Of a stretch of 33,701 nt of DNA, positions 32,301 to 33,701 are shown one piece after another. A model generated the notes under the pieces. It did not search any database and had not been told where the DNA came from. It saw nothing but the letters and a program-made list of their open reading frames with translations. The DNA comes from Discostella pseudostelligera (lineage: Eukaryota; Bacillariophyta; Thalassiosirophyceae; Thalassiosirales; Thalassiosiraceae), in the NCBI GenBank assembly GCA_036940085.1, contig JALLBK010000141.1, forward strand, positions 1 through 33,701, read 5' to 3'. Numbering within the stretch: position 1 is the first letter of the stretch; every line of letters starts with the position of its first letter. Made by a program: the position numbers and the translations under genes.

Positions 32301-32657
32301 TGTGTTCTGGTGGTAGGGTTACCATATCCCGATATAACCGACCCTATCTTGAAAGAGAAGATGGAGAGTTTGGATAAAGAATGCACGCAACCTGGAAGAG
32401 GAATCACCGGGCAGGCTTACTACCAAAATCTTTGTATGAGGACTGTCAATCAGAGTGTAGGACGAGCAATTAGACACGCTAACGACTATGCAGCAATTGT
32501 TCTTGCTGATTTTCGGTATGCAACAGATACGAGAATATGGCGTGGATTGCCACAATGGTTGCGGAGAGGATGTGCTGTGCCAAACCGTGAAGCTGAAATG
32601 TTCGGAAATGTGATGAATGGTATTACGAGTTTTTTTGCCACGAAAGGTAACAGGTAA
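29310..32657 (+). CDS. DDX11/CHL1-like iron-sulfur DNA helicase
   Basis: A single exon encodes 1115 aa, a superfamily 2 XPD-type helicase. FPFESPYNVQRELM (18-31) is the Q-motif region and ESPTGTGKS (77-85) is Walker A. A long insert (about 100-400) carries acidic and Arg-rich stretches. IVYAARTHSQLSQF (motif Ia) starts near 411. Cys452, Cys479, Cys507 and Cys543 are spaced like the four Fe-S ligands of DDX11. VIDEAHN (584-590) is the DEAH box. GGKMSEGINF near 982 and QSVGRAIRH near 1048 are motifs V and VI. The C-terminal IWRGLPQWLRR also fits the DDX11/CHL1 branch better than FANCJ or RTEL1. Members unwind DNA in sister-chromatid cohesion and fork processing in the nucleus. The ATG at 29310 is the first in frame and sits just before the Q-motif region. 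Confidence 0.9.
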   Translation: MSEIPTCAEFPTADTVLFPFESPYNVQRELMAAILDSLRQCCDAQQHQQVSVDEGCNDAAVDINKPTIRRAPVIMLESPTGTGKSLSLACASMAWLKFCERDDIDKLVPPNSNEDTTTSAMVDSASNASEINVNGLSSDSASSLNCGRSNKVKTYDWIEAWQPTNQKSSVDHPAVPSDRTPSIFTSIPLPECSSNSFYSQSQVSYQHGDRIRNFAIENRAALETELAKIRARLDRLNCVASTESTTLQHDRREKERTMRENLVRSGMASALTNERKINRQLARCSGRDNHHGQRIKRRKVIASREDDQFLLGTYHSDDEAHHRGENSIDSDEDDDEIAFTDLCRSNDARKQQGGSRVGAPILSSKALLEGSNLDGSGYQYDPEKNARLNKSWEKSISNNLAVGGVTAGTGLRKIVYAARTHSQLSQFIGELKRTHWGNDVKVVALGSRSLLCTNEHVLYSSKSNEKRIRRGEAEITEMCLDMQTNENTAISSEGADNTKSAKQKSSCPYMASSEAISTLAMHSLVRPSDVEDMARLGRASHSCSYYASRQALAAAEVVVVPYNILLSPQARQSVGLSIKNALVVIDEAHNIPETLRNISSCQLSLPVAEMALSQLLAYTKKYSGRLAGRNVFYLGQIRRILTAMIKYLKYPPAAGFTASEVQEDNSISRKKMMAAVDLMFQLKLDNINLFTILRYLEKSRLSQKLLGFINHTADGSTETQRDNSEFWSKHVSSMSIFETFIQRLTGTSKEGKVIVEWPAGATINATFRFTQIHSASQFGDVLQEAHAIVLAGGTLRPFTHVAAELFGNDSDVMSASSIAEIQLAREYDMLPSRSCETILDSSSIPSSSIQRTPRLTTFTCGHVIPPSNVHLSCLSSGPTRQKLDFRHSTRSSAEIIDELGRTILNLCSVVPKGLVVFLPSYNYESTVFMRWRATGLLKEIERKKSIHREPKNSRDLEAALARYSDEASCIENAGAILFSVMGGKMSEGINFADDRARCVLVVGLPYPDITDPILKEKMESLDKECTQPGRGITGQAYYQNLCMRTVNQSVGRAIRHANDYAAIVLADFRYATDTRIWRGLPQWLRRGCAVPNREAEMFGNVMNGITSFFATKGNR

Positions 32658-32867
32658 TTCGCCAGAATGATTTGAAAGAAGAATGGAAGAATCTTGCTCG
32701 CAATTCAATGATAACATAGTATTTATTTGCCACCTCTTTTGGCTTCGCCACTGCATACATTATTTATTGCATCCAGGGAACATTCGGCTCAACATCAATA
32801 ATCAAATGCTAGATACCATTCTGAACGCAGGTTGCGTCCAGATATGCCATGGAAATGCGAAGTTTCC

Positions 32868-33208
32868 TCACCCAGCTGTCCATCGCAAAGTATTTTGAGA
32901 ATTTGGCCTACGAAGTGGCGAATCAGTATTTGTTGTCTTTTTCTTTTTCATTGCATTCCTNTCTTTTTCATTGCATTCCTCTCCTGTTTTGTAAGCCGGC
33001 CCTCCGCAGCAGCTAGCCTCTCCTCGCGAATCATCGCTCGCTCTTCTTCGGTCAGATGTGCATCTGTGTAGGGCTTCGGTGTTTCATAAGTAGTATCGGC
33101 CGCATTCCGGGCAATAATTTTTGAATGATGCTCATCCGCTGTGCCAAGTCGGTGGCCTTCCCCAACAAACGCAGAATCGTCTCGTCGTTTCGAGCAGCAA
33201 CAACCCAT
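32868..33208 (-). CDS. Small lipid-anchored SVIP-like protein with p97/VCP-interacting motif
   Basis: The gene is broken by an N at 32961 and a duplicated 19-bp flank. Collapsing them (20 bases) leaves 321 bases, 106 aa, ending at the TGA at 32868-32870. I chose the ATG at 33208 over an upstream in-frame ATG because it gives MGCCCSKRR: Gly2 for N-myristoylation, Cys3-5 for palmitoylation, and a following basic patch. Residues 61-71 (REERLAAAEGR) match the VCP-interacting motif R-x5-A-A-x2-R, flanked by a charged helix, as in mammalian SVIP, a short myristoylated inhibitor of ER-associated degradation. The expected role is membrane tethering of the AAA ATPase p97/Cdc48. A basic region (KKKK) and a short tail follow. 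It converges on the DDX11-like gene (210 bp between stops). Confidence 0.72.
32942..32980. repeat. Unmerged 19-bp contig overlap around an N
   Basis: The 19 bases at 32942-32960 recur at 32962-32980 on either side of the N at 32961. They are identical, and deleting one copy plus the N restores the reading frame of the small minus-strand gene. Confidence 0.88.
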
Positions 33209-33701
33209 GACAATGTCGTGTCTCCGGTGAAGAATTATTGAGGTAAGCACCGCACACGGGAGGCGGGATAATGGAGGATGGAGGTTCGTAGATGAAGAAG
33301 TTGGTGCTGGATCTGGATGCGGTATGGCTGGATATGAACAAGGATAGGTAGTACTAATTATGTCCTTGGTACTACCACATCGGATCTATCGACCATCGCC
33401 ATCGTCATTCGTCGCCGTCGCAAGCTACCGCACGTATCGTACAATTCGTAATTTCCGAGCAAGGCATAGCGATCGATGAGATCTTTTTTAATTTGGCGGG
33501 AAGTTTGCCACGTGGAGTAAGTAAGTGCATCTACCGCCAGATGGGGTAAGTACACCAACAGCAGACCTCCGTCCACCTGCTCCCCATCCTCCACCACTCC
33601 CACTCCCATCAGCATCAGGCATCAGCACTTAATTCCACATGTTCTCAGAGGTGCAGAGGTGCAGAGGTGCAGAGGTGCAGAGGTGCAGTGGTGCAGTGGT
33701 G
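33209..33701. promoter_or_regulatory. Upstream region of the SVIP-like gene with E2F-like and CACGTG boxes
   Basis: 493 bp to the window end. TTTGGCGGGAA at 33492-33502 and CCACGTGG at 33508-33515 are 5 bp apart, a pairing like that at 1917-1939. A minus-strand ORF here covers these sites and shows no protein features, so I leave it out. Confidence 0.45.
33648..33701. repeat. GAGGTGCA octamer tandem repeat
   Basis: Five GAGGTGCA units and then GTGGTGCA-type units run to the window end (6.75 units in 54 bp). The array may continue beyond the window. Confidence 0.9.

Noticed and set aside
33358..33615. 85-aa minus-strand ORF near the window end
   Set aside because: It covers the paired E2F-like and CACGTG sites and has no recognisable domain.
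1..33701. tRNA, rRNA, CRISPR, insertion sequences, retroelement or viral genes
   Set aside because: None seen on reading both strands; repeats found are local and explained by coding periodicity, microsatellites or assembly joins.

Overview
The window looks like nuclear DNA of a diatom, probably a centric one. Genes are dense and lie on both strands. All nine introns I could place are short (77-119 bp) GT-AG introns. Two proteins begin with a signal peptide ending in a phenylalanine motif (TSAF-V, ANAF-T), typical of diatom plastid presequences. One encodes Mg-chelatase subunit H, so the organism is photosynthetic. There is no bacterial operon structure, IS element, tRNA, rRNA or CRISPR array that I can see.

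Layout, left to right. (-) A frameshifted P-loop sulfotransferase-like gene (142-1600) diverges from (+) an RPRD/Rtt103-like RNA polymerase II CTD-interacting protein (2158-3658). (-) An LPAAT-type acyltransferase (4077-5012) and (-) a putative zinc-ribbon protein split by an in-frame TGA (5548-6495) follow. (+) A type II membrane sulfotransferase (6730-8313) converges on (-) a signal-peptide-bearing single-pass protein (8412-10074). (+) A nucleotide-sugar transporter (10621-12028, three exons) converges on (-) a JmjC oxygenase with a Tudor-like tail and plastid-type presequence (12124-14222). Then come (-) ChlH (14840-19191), (-) a protein of about eight helicase-associated (HA) repeats (19863-23276) and (-) a diacylglycerol kinase (23764-25563). 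(+) A helical-rod protein with an exact 54-residue period (26407-28617), (+) a DDX11/CHL1 Fe-S helicase (29310-32657) and (-) a small SVIP-like protein with a p97/VCP-interacting motif (32868-33208) complete the window.

The genes do not form one pathway. Loose themes are membrane lipid metabolism (LPAAT, DAG kinase), sulfation/glycosylation (two sulfotransferase-type proteins, nucleotide-sugar transporter), plastid function (ChlH, the JmjC candidate) and nucleic-acid work (CID protein, zinc ribbon, DDX11, HA protein). CACGTG boxes and E2F-like GGCGGGA boxes recur in the intergenic regions and may be a shared promoter vocabulary.

Assembly quality matters here. Two of three single-N positions (9316, 32961) are contig joins where identical overlaps (72 bp and 19 bp) were left duplicated. 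Collapsing each restores an intact reading frame. The first 221 bp are an imperfect duplication.

The most intriguing items are the 54-residue-period protein, with eight equally spaced serines mostly in basic context, the hidden SVIP-like gene, the plastid-type JmjC protein, and the in-frame TGA before a zinc ribbon.
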